From an uncultured Pirellulaceae bacterium (GTDB lineage: Bacteria > Planctomycetota > Planctomycetia > Pirellulales > Pirellulaceae), in contig CALFWR010000155.1 in assembly GCA_937928555.1 (NCBI GenBank), positions 1 through 36,092 on the forward strand: DNA of 36,092 bases, read 5' to 3'. The translations under genes and the position numbers were made by a program. Positions 16,944 through 23,114 of the stretch are shown one piece after another (position 1 is the first letter of the stretch; every line of letters starts with the position of its first letter). The notes beneath the pieces are model-generated. The model ran no database searches and was not told where the DNA came from. It saw only the letters and a program-made list of their open reading frames with translations.

Positions 16944-17249
16944 ATGTCATTTACACGGATGCACGAAACACGAATGAACGCCAGAGCAATCAAACGACGC
17001 TGGCCGATCGGTGATGGACTCAAAGCCGAGATTGTCGCCCAACTAATGGAAGTCTTGAAAGATCCTTCCTCAAGCGCCAGAGAACGCATCGCAGCGGCCC
17101 AAGGGCTTCTATCGGCAGAGTCTCAAAACCAACGGGACGAACACAAGATCGTTGACGCTGGGACGCCATCGCAGCAATTCGACGTTGTGGCCATTGCCAA
17201 AGAATTGGGGCTTGATCCAGCATTGATTGTTCACGACGCCGAGACATAA
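16944..17249 (+). CDS. Small conserved-looking element protein, unknown
   Basis: 101 residues. The basic start (MHETRMNARAIKRRWPIGDGLKAEI) is followed by a helical stretch (VAQLMEVLKDPSSSARERIAAAQGLLSAESQNQRDEH) and a C-terminal helix (VVAIAKELGLDPALI). The RRWPI...RERIAAAQGLL layout recalls small DNA-binding or packaging-associated proteins of mobile elements, but I cannot place it in a family. Two internal Met (codons 6 and 11) are alternative starts. The next short frame begins one base after its stop. Confidence 0.55.
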   Translation: MSFTRMHETRMNARAIKRRWPIGDGLKAEIVAQLMEVLKDPSSSARERIAAAQGLLSAESQNQRDEHKIVDAGTPSQQFDVVAIAKELGLDPALIVHDAET

Positions 17250-17250
17250 A

Positions 17251-17346
17251 ATGAGGAAAGCCCGGCGACGGTTGGGCGAATCACGTATCGGGCAGCGGAT
17301 TGATCCCCGCGCGTTGAACCGGTTGCTGGCCATCATCCGCCAGTAG
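17251..17346 (+). CDS. Possible 31-residue basic peptide
   Basis: An ATG one base after the previous stop opens a 31-codon frame (MRKARRRLGESRIGQRIDPR, then ALNRLLAIIRQ) ending in TAG at 17344. It is highly basic with a hydrophobic C-terminal helix. The tight spacing suggests coupled translation, but the size makes chance possible. Confidence 0.3.
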   Translation: MRKARRRLGESRIGQRIDPRALNRLLAIIRQ

Positions 17347-17386
17347 CCCGTTCGGCACCCGTTCTGAGCGATAAGGATGATATTTG

Positions 17387-18460
17387 ATGGCTGTCGAAGA
17401 CAGAGCCTTGCGGGAAAAAGCGTTGAACCGCTTTGAAGACCAACTTCAGGGGCTTAAAAAGCAAAACTTACGAATTCAAGCTGCACTTGTTCACACAGTC
17501 GAGACAGGTGAGAAGATCCCCGAAGCCCCTGAGCAGCTACTCGTTGGAAAGAATCCCGGAGCTTTGTTTTCCGGAATCATTGGCTGGCGATCCGACATCC
17601 ACACGCCCACCAAGTCTACTTTTCATTATGCGGGAGGCGAATCGAAAGAGCTAGAAGTTTTGGCTAACGCAAGCGCTCAAAATTTCATCATCACTGACAG
17701 TCAAACCAATCCGATTAACTATGAAGAACGTCAACGTATTGAGGATGATTTTTGGCACATCGCCAAAGACCTTGGGAAGCAGGTCTGGAGTGATCTACCA
17801 AAGCTTCGGAAGCACGGACTGTGGAAAATGTGGCAGGAAATTGAACCGCGTTATACCGACAACTTTCATGGTGTTTGGGTCGATTTTGTTTTCGAGTTAG
17901 CATGGCATGCAAGCAACTCCCCGTTGACCGCGAAAAAAATGGTTTTCTGGAATGGGGTTACCATCGAACTTGATTCGATTGAAAAAATACCGAAGTCATT
18001 CGCTGAATTTACATTGGCTGATGGAACAACGCCACTTTCAACGCCTCATCAAATTCCAAGGCCGGTTCCGCAGTGGCACTCAAAGATCGACGACATCGTA
18101 TCGGCTTCCCAGTACGCACTGGATTGTTTGAATGTCTGGATCAAGCTTGACGCCGCGACTGAGCAAAATGTTTCCGTTGAAGATAAAGTGGAGCCGTCCA
18201 AGCCGAAGAACCGCAAACCAAAAAAACCGGGGCGAAAGCCAACTGCCGACAAAATAGCGAACGACAAGCTGGTTGCTGAGCGATGGAGGTCCGACGCCTA
18301 CCCCAAGATCGGAAGGGACGACCGCGTGGCAACCGCCGCTGCATGGCTCGATAAGTATTCTGACATGGACTTCCTCACCGAGGGGTTGAAAGATCCAGAC
18401 GATCACGAAGCGGTAGCGAAACGGATTAAAAACGCTTTGGATCGGCACCGCCGCCGCTGA
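17387..18460 (+). CDS. Unknown cargo protein with lysine-rich linker and C-terminal helical domain
   Basis: 357 residues from ATG 17387, which has AAGGAT seven bases upstream (a TTG one codon earlier is less likely). I recognise no family. Visible: an N-terminal coiled stretch (LREKALNRFEDQLQGLKKQNLRIQ, about 6-30), a Trp-rich central region (DDFWHIAKDLGKQVWSDLPKLRKHGLWKMWQEIEPRY; GVWVDFVFELAWHA), a strongly basic linker (KPKNRKPKKPGRKPTADK, about 280-300) and a C-terminal segment (AERWRSDAYPKIGRDDRVATAAAWLDKYSD) that resembles sequences found in phage or plasmid regulatory proteins. No catalytic motif stands out. It ends five bases before the twin-palindrome region. Confidence 0.65.
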   Translation: MAVEDRALREKALNRFEDQLQGLKKQNLRIQAALVHTVETGEKIPEAPEQLLVGKNPGALFSGIIGWRSDIHTPTKSTFHYAGGESKELEVLANASAQNFIITDSQTNPINYEERQRIEDDFWHIAKDLGKQVWSDLPKLRKHGLWKMWQEIEPRYTDNFHGVWVDFVFELAWHASNSPLTAKKMVFWNGVTIELDSIEKIPKSFAEFTLADGTTPLSTPHQIPRPVPQWHSKIDDIVSASQYALDCLNVWIKLDAATEQNVSVEDKVEPSKPKNRKPKKPGRKPTADKIANDKLVAERWRSDAYPKIGRDDRVATAAAWLDKYSDMDFLTEGLKDPDDHEAVAKRIKNALDRHRRR

Positions 18461-18461
18461 T

Positions 18462-18594
18462 TTTGGAGCGCGAATTCCAGAGTCGCCTAATTCGCGCTCG
18501 AGATTTTCAAAAAAACTTCGCTGTTCTTCGCCAGCGTATCAGGTGCTTCTACCCTTTGTTTGGAGCGCGAATTACATGAAATAATTTGCGCTCG
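18462..18594. repeat. Twin interrupted palindromes, putative origin or operator
   Basis: The 15-mer TTTGGAGCGCGAATT occurs at 18462-18476 and 18559-18573. Each copy is followed by its inverse: AATTCGCGCTC at 18489-18499 (perfect 11-bp arms) and AATTTGCGCTC at 18583-18593 (one mismatch). The two palindromes are 97 bases apart, separated by an A-rich tract (TTTTCAAAAAAACTTCG), and lie directly upstream of the excisionase/primase operon. This layout fits a replication origin bound by an initiator or a double operator of the operon. Confidence 0.6.
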
Positions 18595-18612
18595 AAATCG
18601 TCCCGTATCGTG

Positions 18613-18662
18613 ACTCCATCAGCCCACCGCCATGTCGGCACCGGGCATCACACTGATGGAGT
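18613..18662 (+). promoter_or_regulatory. Hairpin that would sequester the xis ribosome-binding site
   Basis: ACTCCATCAG (18613-18622) is the exact reverse complement of CTGATGGAGT (18653-18662). The right arm contains the GGAG (18658-18661) that serves the ATG at 18671, so folding of the leader would hide it. Confidence 0.45.
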
Positions 18663-18670
18663 ACGAAACC

Positions 18671-18871
18671 ATGAGAGACACATCTACCGCCCCTGCTGGG
18701 GCACTATCCCGCGTCGAGGCCGCCGCGTACCTGAGCATATCCACCCGACTGCTAGACGATCTGCTGACCGCCGGGGAAATCCAAAAAATCAAAATCGGCC
18801 GCAAGACGCTGGTGAGAGTCATCGACCTAGACGCGTATCTGGCCGAGCTTGCTGGGGAGGTGGTCCAGTGA
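18671..18871 (+). CDS. Excisionase-like HTH protein
   Basis: 66 residues from ATG 18671 (GGAG nine bases upstream); in-frame ATGs at 18632 and 18656 lack comparable signals. LSRVEAAAYLSISTRLLDDLLTAGEIQKIKIGRKTLVRVIDLDAYLA matches the winged-helix HTH_17/excisionase (MerR-like) pattern, with the characteristic G-R-x-x-V/L-V....L..YL ending. In an integrated element such a protein would direct excision by the integrase and/or regulate the operon it heads. Its stop overlaps the start of the primase gene. Confidence 0.85.
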   Translation: MRDTSTAPAGALSRVEAAAYLSISTRLLDDLLTAGEIQKIKIGRKTLVRVIDLDAYLAELAGEVVQ

Positions 18872-19716
18872 GCATGACCAGAGTATCACGACGTAGACCG
18901 TGTCCGATCTGCGAGCGCCCCGACTGGTGTTTGGTGGCCGCCGATGGACCGGCTGCGATCTGTCAGCGCATCGAGTCCGATCATCGTGTCGGTGATGCCG
19001 GATGGCTCCATCGAATCCGGGATGACTGGACACCACCACCGCGGCGCGTAGTACGTCGATCATCACCACAACCGACGATCGACTGGGCCGCACGCCACGA
19101 GCGATATCGGCGCAGCCTGACCGCCGGTGGACGCGATCACGTAGCATGCGCGTTGGGCATCGCCAGCACTACCGTCGATCGGATGGCGATCGGCTGGTGT
19201 CCATCACGCAGTGTATACACATGGCCGCTATGCGATGGGCATGGCCGCATCGTCGGCATCCGCACCCGCGCCAGTCATGGCGCTAAGCGAGCCGACAACG
19301 GTAGCGATGGTAGTGGTCTGATCTACGGCCCGCATCTGTCATCGCGATATCTGCTGATCGCGGAGGGCCCGACCGACACGACCGCATTGGCCGACTGTGG
19401 CTATCTGTCTGTGGTCGGTCTGCCATCATGTCGATCCGGCACCTGCTACATCATCGACCTGATCCGCCGACTGCGACCGGCTGCGATAGTGCTGGTCCCT
19501 GATCGGGATGATGCGGGTCTATCGGGGTTCGCCAGCGTGGCTGGCTCCATCATCGACAGTGGAGCTATCCCACTGATCCGCATCGACGCTGTGGTGCCAC
19601 CGACTGATGCAACTGACGCCCGAGCATGGGCAAAGAAAAACCGCAAAGACCTGACCAAGACCATTGCGGAGAGTATCACACGCATCACATCACGTAGCAC
19701 GGAGGCCACCGCATGA
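18868..19716 (+). CDS. TOPRIM primase with CHC2-like zinc motif
   Basis: 282 residues from GTG 18868, seven bases after GGGGAGG and overlapping the xis stop (GTGA); ATG 18874 is the alternative. The frame is open upstream, but that stretch is antiphase to xis. An N-terminal zinc motif (Cys12, Cys15, Cys21, Cys32: CPICERPDWC...AAICQR) is typical of phage and plasmid primases. The TOPRIM domain has LLIAEGPTD (Glu166) and LVPDRDDAG (Asp212, Asp214). It likely primes replication of the excised element. Codon use is dominated by CGA/CGC/ATC, and the gene holds 14 GATC sites. Confidence 0.85.
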   Translation: MSMTRVSRRRPCPICERPDWCLVAADGPAAICQRIESDHRVGDAGWLHRIRDDWTPPPRRVVRRSSPQPTIDWAARHERYRRSLTAGGRDHVACALGIASTTVDRMAIGWCPSRSVYTWPLCDGHGRIVGIRTRASHGAKRADNGSDGSGLIYGPHLSSRYLLIAEGPTDTTALADCGYLSVVGLPSCRSGTCYIIDLIRRLRPAAIVLVPDRDDAGLSGFASVAGSIIDSGAIPLIRIDAVVPPTDATDARAWAKKNRKDLTKTIAESITRITSRSTEATA

Positions 19717-21269
19717 CACATCCACATCATATCACACACATCGACCCCGAGCATGGTCTGACTCTGCAACCGCCTGAGCGACCGCCAGAATATCAACCGT
19801 GGCCGATCGACACGTTGCCCGAGCCTTTACGATCGTTGGCCATAGAAGGCGCTGAGGCTCGGCAATGCGATCCCGTGTTGATAGTTCTGCCAATGCTGTC
19901 CACTGTTGGGGCGGCAATTGGGAACGCGCGGCACCTAACCGCCAAAGACGGCTGGCACGTCCCCGCGATGCTGTGGACGTTGTTCATTGCCGAATCAGGC
20001 AGCGTAAAGACGCCCGCGATGAAATTAGCAAAGCGACCGCTTGAAGACATCGAACACGATGCTTGTACGTTGTTTGATCGGCTCGATGCCGAACACGCCG
20101 AAGCTGACGAACAATATCAAGACGAATTGAAGCAATGGCGTAAGAAACACCAAGGCGAACGCCCGGCAGCGCCAGAGCCGCCGCATCCAATCCGGTACAT
20201 CGTGAAGGACACGACGTTAGCGGGGCTAGTCGAGATCCTGCAAGACAACCCGCGTGGTTTGCTGGTGCCAACCGACGAACTAGCGGGCTGGTTTGGCTCG
20301 TTCAACCGGCACGACAAAGGCGGTGGTGATGCGCAACAGTGGATTAGCATCTACTCTGCTGAGGCCATAAGCGTAGACCGCAAAGGCAATCGCAACAGCC
20401 GTGGCGTCATCCGGCCCATCAAAGTCTATCGCCCGTTTGTCGCGATCACCGGCGCGATACAGCCGGGGCTATGGTCGCACGTCGTCACCGCCGAGCATCA
20501 GGCCAGCGGGATGGCAGCGCGTTTTCTAATGGCGTGGCCACCGCGAAGATCAAAAAAGTGGAGCGACACCACCGTCAGCACGTCCACTGGTGAAGCCTAC
20601 GCTTCGCTGATTCGAAAGCTGATCGAGCTCGACCATGACACGACCGACAGTGGGCACTATTGCCCAAAATACATCGGGATGGATGCGCACGCCAAACGCT
20701 TGTATCGCGACTGGTACAATCGCCACAACCTCGATCACGTAGACCGTGATGGCAGTCTTGCTGCCGCCAGCGCTAAGATCGAGGAGATACCGCTTCGGGT
20801 TGGCCTGATCCTACATTGTGTTCGATGCGCGACCGGGGAATGCCAGATTGATCGAGTCGATGCTGACACAATGCGGGCCGCCATAACGATCGCCGATTGG
20901 CACATGGCCGAAGCTGAACGTATCTACGCCATTATGGCCACCGAGTCGTCATCCCGGCCTCATCGCGAGCTTGCTGATTGGATCAAGGCGAAAGGCGGAT
21001 CGATCACGGCCCGCGAATTGGTGTCAGGTAAACGCATGATCAAGACAGCGGATCAAGCCACCGAACGACTCAACGCTCTCGAGTCAGCGGGTTATGGGAA
21101 TTGGCAAAATGTTCCGACAACCGGCAAGGGTGGGCGGCCATCCCGAAAATTTGTGCTTGCGGGTGTCAGCGTCAGCACAACCCCACCCAAACCCGAGGAA
21201 AACAGTAGTTGTGCTGACGCTGACAGTGCTGACACGCGAAAAATGAAAACCAAGAGGGTGACAGTATGA
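19713..21269 (+). CDS. DUF3987 (YfjI-type) element replication protein
   Basis: 518 residues, starting in an ATGA overlap with the primase gene. PVLIVLPMLSTVGAAIGNAR, the P-loop-like AESGSVKTPAMK (about 93-104), VKDTTLAGLVEILQDNPRGLLVPTDELAGWFGSFNRH and AARFLMAWPPR are the recognisable DUF3987 blocks. These proteins resemble primase-associated helicases and accompany TOPRIM primases on phages and islands. The Walker A position reads SGSVKT, with Val where Gly is usual, so ATP binding may be weak. The C-terminal 110 residues look like a winged-helix domain (RELADWIKAKGGSITARELV). It ends in an ATGA overlap with the next gene. Confidence 0.8.
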   Translation: MTHPHHITHIDPEHGLTLQPPERPPEYQPWPIDTLPEPLRSLAIEGAEARQCDPVLIVLPMLSTVGAAIGNARHLTAKDGWHVPAMLWTLFIAESGSVKTPAMKLAKRPLEDIEHDACTLFDRLDAEHAEADEQYQDELKQWRKKHQGERPAAPEPPHPIRYIVKDTTLAGLVEILQDNPRGLLVPTDELAGWFGSFNRHDKGGGDAQQWISIYSAEAISVDRKGNRNSRGVIRPIKVYRPFVAITGAIQPGLWSHVVTAEHQASGMAARFLMAWPPRRSKKWSDTTVSTSTGEAYASLIRKLIELDHDTTDSGHYCPKYIGMDAHAKRLYRDWYNRHNLDHVDRDGSLAAASAKIEEIPLRVGLILHCVRCATGECQIDRVDADTMRAAITIADWHMAEAERIYAIMATESSSRPHRELADWIKAKGGSITARELVSGKRMIKTADQATERLNALESAGYGNWQNVPTTGKGGRPSRKFVLAGVSVSTTPPKPEENSSCADADSADTRKMKTKRVTV

Positions 21270-21784
21270 CCCTTTCAGACATTCAAACCATCGCGTCAGC
21301 AAGTAGCGTTTCGATGCTCGTTGAAGCGGGAAAACTGATCCTAGACGGCCCCGATGATGCCGTCGATGAATTGCTTCCATTGGTGAAACAATGGAAACCG
21401 GAATTGATTCAACTGTTGTCTGGCGAAACCGTCGCCAATGTTGGCCAGTGCGAGCAGTGCGATGCTGATCTGATCGGCCTGCTTGTTTCCGGCGGATACG
21501 TTAATCGCGTTTGTGGAGCCTGTGGACGCTGGGCAATTTGTTTGCCGCCAGATTGGACGCCCGAAGATGTTGCAGAACACATCGCCGAACGCGCCGCGAT
21601 CATGGAGCATGACGGTGGACTCCGCCGCGATGATGCCGACCGTGAAGCCATTGAAGCTGTCAGGGCTCAATTTGAAGAACAAAAGTCAATCTTCGGTGCT
21701 GCCGACCGAATAGAGTATGATTCAAAAGGTGGTCGCCAGTCCGGCAAGACTGACGACCGTGATAACCAACTAACAAGGAGTTGA
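21266..21784 (+). CDS. Small zinc-finger protein with TubC-like N-terminus
   Basis: 172 residues, coupled to the DUF3987 gene by ATGA. The first 50 residues (VSMLVEAGKLILDGPDDAVDELLPLVKQWKPELIQLL) resemble the TubC N-terminal docking fold often attached to replication proteins of mobile elements. A four-Cys motif follows (CEQCD...CGACG, 22 residues between the pairs) and then a charged helical tail. A role as accessory replication or protein-docking factor is inference from position. Confidence 0.6.
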   Translation: MTLSDIQTIASASSVSMLVEAGKLILDGPDDAVDELLPLVKQWKPELIQLLSGETVANVGQCEQCDADLIGLLVSGGYVNRVCGACGRWAICLPPDWTPEDVAEHIAERAAIMEHDGGLRRDDADREAIEAVRAQFEEQKSIFGAADRIEYDSKGGRQSGKTDDRDNQLTRS

Positions 21785-21790
21785 TTACCG

Positions 21791-23065
21791 ATGGCAAGCG
21801 TAAGTTTTGAGAAACGCGGTGGCAAGCGTCTGGCCCGCGTCTGGTTTGAGATCGATGGAAACCGCAAGTCAATCCGACTTGGGGAAATCAGCAAGCGAAA
21901 CGCTGATACTGTTCTTTCCCACGTGCGAGAACTGGAAGCATGCAAACGTATTGCCGACAAGCCGGATCCCCGGACACGGGGTTGGCTCAACGAGATAACA
22001 GATGAATTCCACGAGAAACTGGCTGAAGCTGGACTGATCCCTCACCGCGACAGACGAACCGTGAAGCAGTTTTTCGATGATTGGGCTTCGGATACGCGCA
22101 TCGTAGATAACAGCAGAAGGAACCGTCGAAACACGGTCACCAAAGTGATTGAAGCTTTCGGCGCTGAAACCGCGCTTCGGGATGTGTCGCCTGAACAGGC
22201 TGACCGGTTCTTCGCGGACATGACCGACCGGTATTCGCGGGCTCACGCCAACAAGATCACGAAACGAACGCGGCAGGTATTCGCCAAAGCCGTACGGTTG
22301 AAGATCATCACGGACAATCCTTTTGCGGATATTCGCATCGGCGATGAATCCAATACGGATCGGCAGGTATTCGTGGACGCCAAGACCATCGAAAAGGTCA
22401 TCAGTGAGGCTACCGACAACGAATTCAAGCTGCTGATCGCGTTGGCCCGGTATGGTGGACTTCGCGTTCCCAGTGAAATCGTGGGGCTCAAGTGGGGACA
22501 CGTGAACTGGGAAACTTCCCGCATCGAGATTACGGACACGAAGCGCAAGCGGACTCGCATCATTCCAATATTTGAAGAACTGAGACCGCACCTTGAGGCA
22601 TGGTGGTGGGATGAAGCGTCGGACGGCGCAGAGTACGTCATTCCCAGCTACCGCGATGCAAACCGGAACATCCGAAGCCGGCTGATCCGAACTATCAAAA
22701 GAGCTGGTTTAACTCCGTGGTGCAAGCCGTGGCAGAATCTCCGATCATCGCGCGAGACCGAGCTGGCCGACCGTTTCCCGATTCAGGTGGTGACGGCATG
22801 GATTGGAAACAGCGTCGCCGTTGCCAAGCGCCACTACCTTCAAGTGACCGATGGGCACTTCGATGCAGCAAGTGGTGCAGGGGGTGGTGCAATAGTGGTG
22901 CAAAGTGGTGCAAATACGGTGCAGAGCCCGCAAGCAACGAACAGCACCGAAGCGGGAAAAACCGATGTTTCCTCAATTGTCCCGGTATACAGCACCGTTC
23001 CAGCACCCCATGAAGGATTCGAACCTCCGCTTCGGATCGAAAAATCCGACGTCCTTGGCCGCTAG
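21791..23065 (+). CDS. Tyrosine integrase of the element
   Basis: 424 residues as found here. AAGGAG lies about ten bases before the ATG. An N-terminal SAM-like arm/core-binding region (about 80-170; VKQFFDDWASDTR) precedes the catalytic domain: Arg225 (GGLRVPSEIVGLKW), the box-II region NLRSSRETE, in which the usual His of HxxR is not present, WIGNS, and the nucleophile Tyr349 (RHYLQVTD). After residue 358 the tail is Gly/Ala/Gln-rich (GAGGGA) with embedded GTGGTGCA DNA repeats. The last 14 residues (EPPLRIEKSDVLGR) are read antisense through the tRNA-Glu-like gene, which the gene overlaps by 62 bases. The att core lies within codons 404-412, so the tail differs between integrated and excised states. 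Confidence 0.95.
   Translation: MASVSFEKRGGKRLARVWFEIDGNRKSIRLGEISKRNADTVLSHVRELEACKRIADKPDPRTRGWLNEITDEFHEKLAEAGLIPHRDRRTVKQFFDDWASDTRIVDNSRRNRRNTVTKVIEAFGAETALRDVSPEQADRFFADMTDRYSRAHANKITKRTRQVFAKAVRLKIITDNPFADIRIGDESNTDRQVFVDAKTIEKVISEATDNEFKLLIALARYGGLRVPSEIVGLKWGHVNWETSRIEITDTKRKRTRIIPIFEELRPHLEAWWWDEASDGAEYVIPSYRDANRNIRSRLIRTIKRAGLTPWCKPWQNLRSSRETELADRFPIQVVTAWIGNSVAVAKRHYLQVTDGHFDAASGAGGGAIVVQSGANTVQSPQATNSTEAGKTDVSSIVPVYSTVPAPHEGFEPPLRIEKSDVLGR
22872..22912 (+). repeat. GTGGTGCA repeat cluster, right arm-type site candidate
   Basis: Four GTGGTGCA octamers (22872-22879, 22884-22891, 22895-22902, 22905-22912), with a near copy CGGTGCA just after. The first 20 bases are identical to 14061-14080. 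They lie about 90-130 bases inside the right core, within the integrase gene. Confidence 0.5.
23002..23025. other. Right attachment site core (attR), within the tRNA 3' end
   Basis: 24 bases identical to the left core. They cover the acceptor 3' strand and most of the T-arm of the tRNA-like gene, so insertion preserves that sequence. To its left is element DNA, to its right the rest of the tRNA. Confidence 0.85.
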
Positions 23066-23076
23066 ACGAATGGGGC
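23004..23076 (-). tRNA. tRNA-Glu(UUC)-like gene, unusual anticodon loop
   Basis: 73 nt. Acceptor GCCCCAT pairs with ATGGGGT (one G-U), the D-arm is GTCT/GGAC with AGCGGCCAA as loop, and the T-arm is GGAGG-TTCGAAT-CCTTC, all as in tRNA-Glu. CCA is not encoded. The anticodon stem TCGGA/TCCGA encloses TTTTTCGA: eight bases, not seven, with a three-base variable region where four is usual. UUC fits the anticodon if one U is bulged. Total length is still 73. It may be a functional variant or a decaying copy. Confidence 0.75.
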
Positions 23077-23114
23077 ATTCCAAATATAGACCAGAGCTAT
23101 CGCGACAAACTGGC

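Larger units (their letters stand above)
13996..23025. mobile_element. Integrative element in a tRNA-Glu-like gene
   Basis: Bounded by identical 24-bp direct repeats (13996-14019 and 23002-23025) that are the 3' end of the tRNA-like gene at 23004-23076. It contains a tyrosine integrase abutting the right end, an excisionase-like HTH gene, a TOPRIM primase, a DUF3987 protein and a small zinc-finger protein, all on the plus strand with start/stop overlaps, plus a minus-strand cargo pair (OLD-type nuclease, SNase-like lipoprotein) and unknown genes. No capsid, terminase, relaxase or conjugation gene is seen, so it resembles a satellite-like or mobilisable genomic island rather than a prophage or ICE. 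The flanking genes (export lipoprotein, HEAT/SHD1 protein) are host-like. Confidence 0.88.

Noticed and set aside
16657-16950. Minus-strand 97-codon frame in the element intergenic region
   Set aside because: No ribosome-binding site, no domain and unlikely composition; treated as non-coding.
18586-18867. N-terminal extension of the primase frame upstream of 18868
   Set aside because: It overlaps xis and the leader out of phase, is Arg/His/Pro-rich without a domain, and the GTG at 18868 has a strong GGGGAGG.
13996-23025. Prophage
   Set aside because: No capsid, portal, terminase, tail or lysis genes are visible; only integration, replication and cargo genes.
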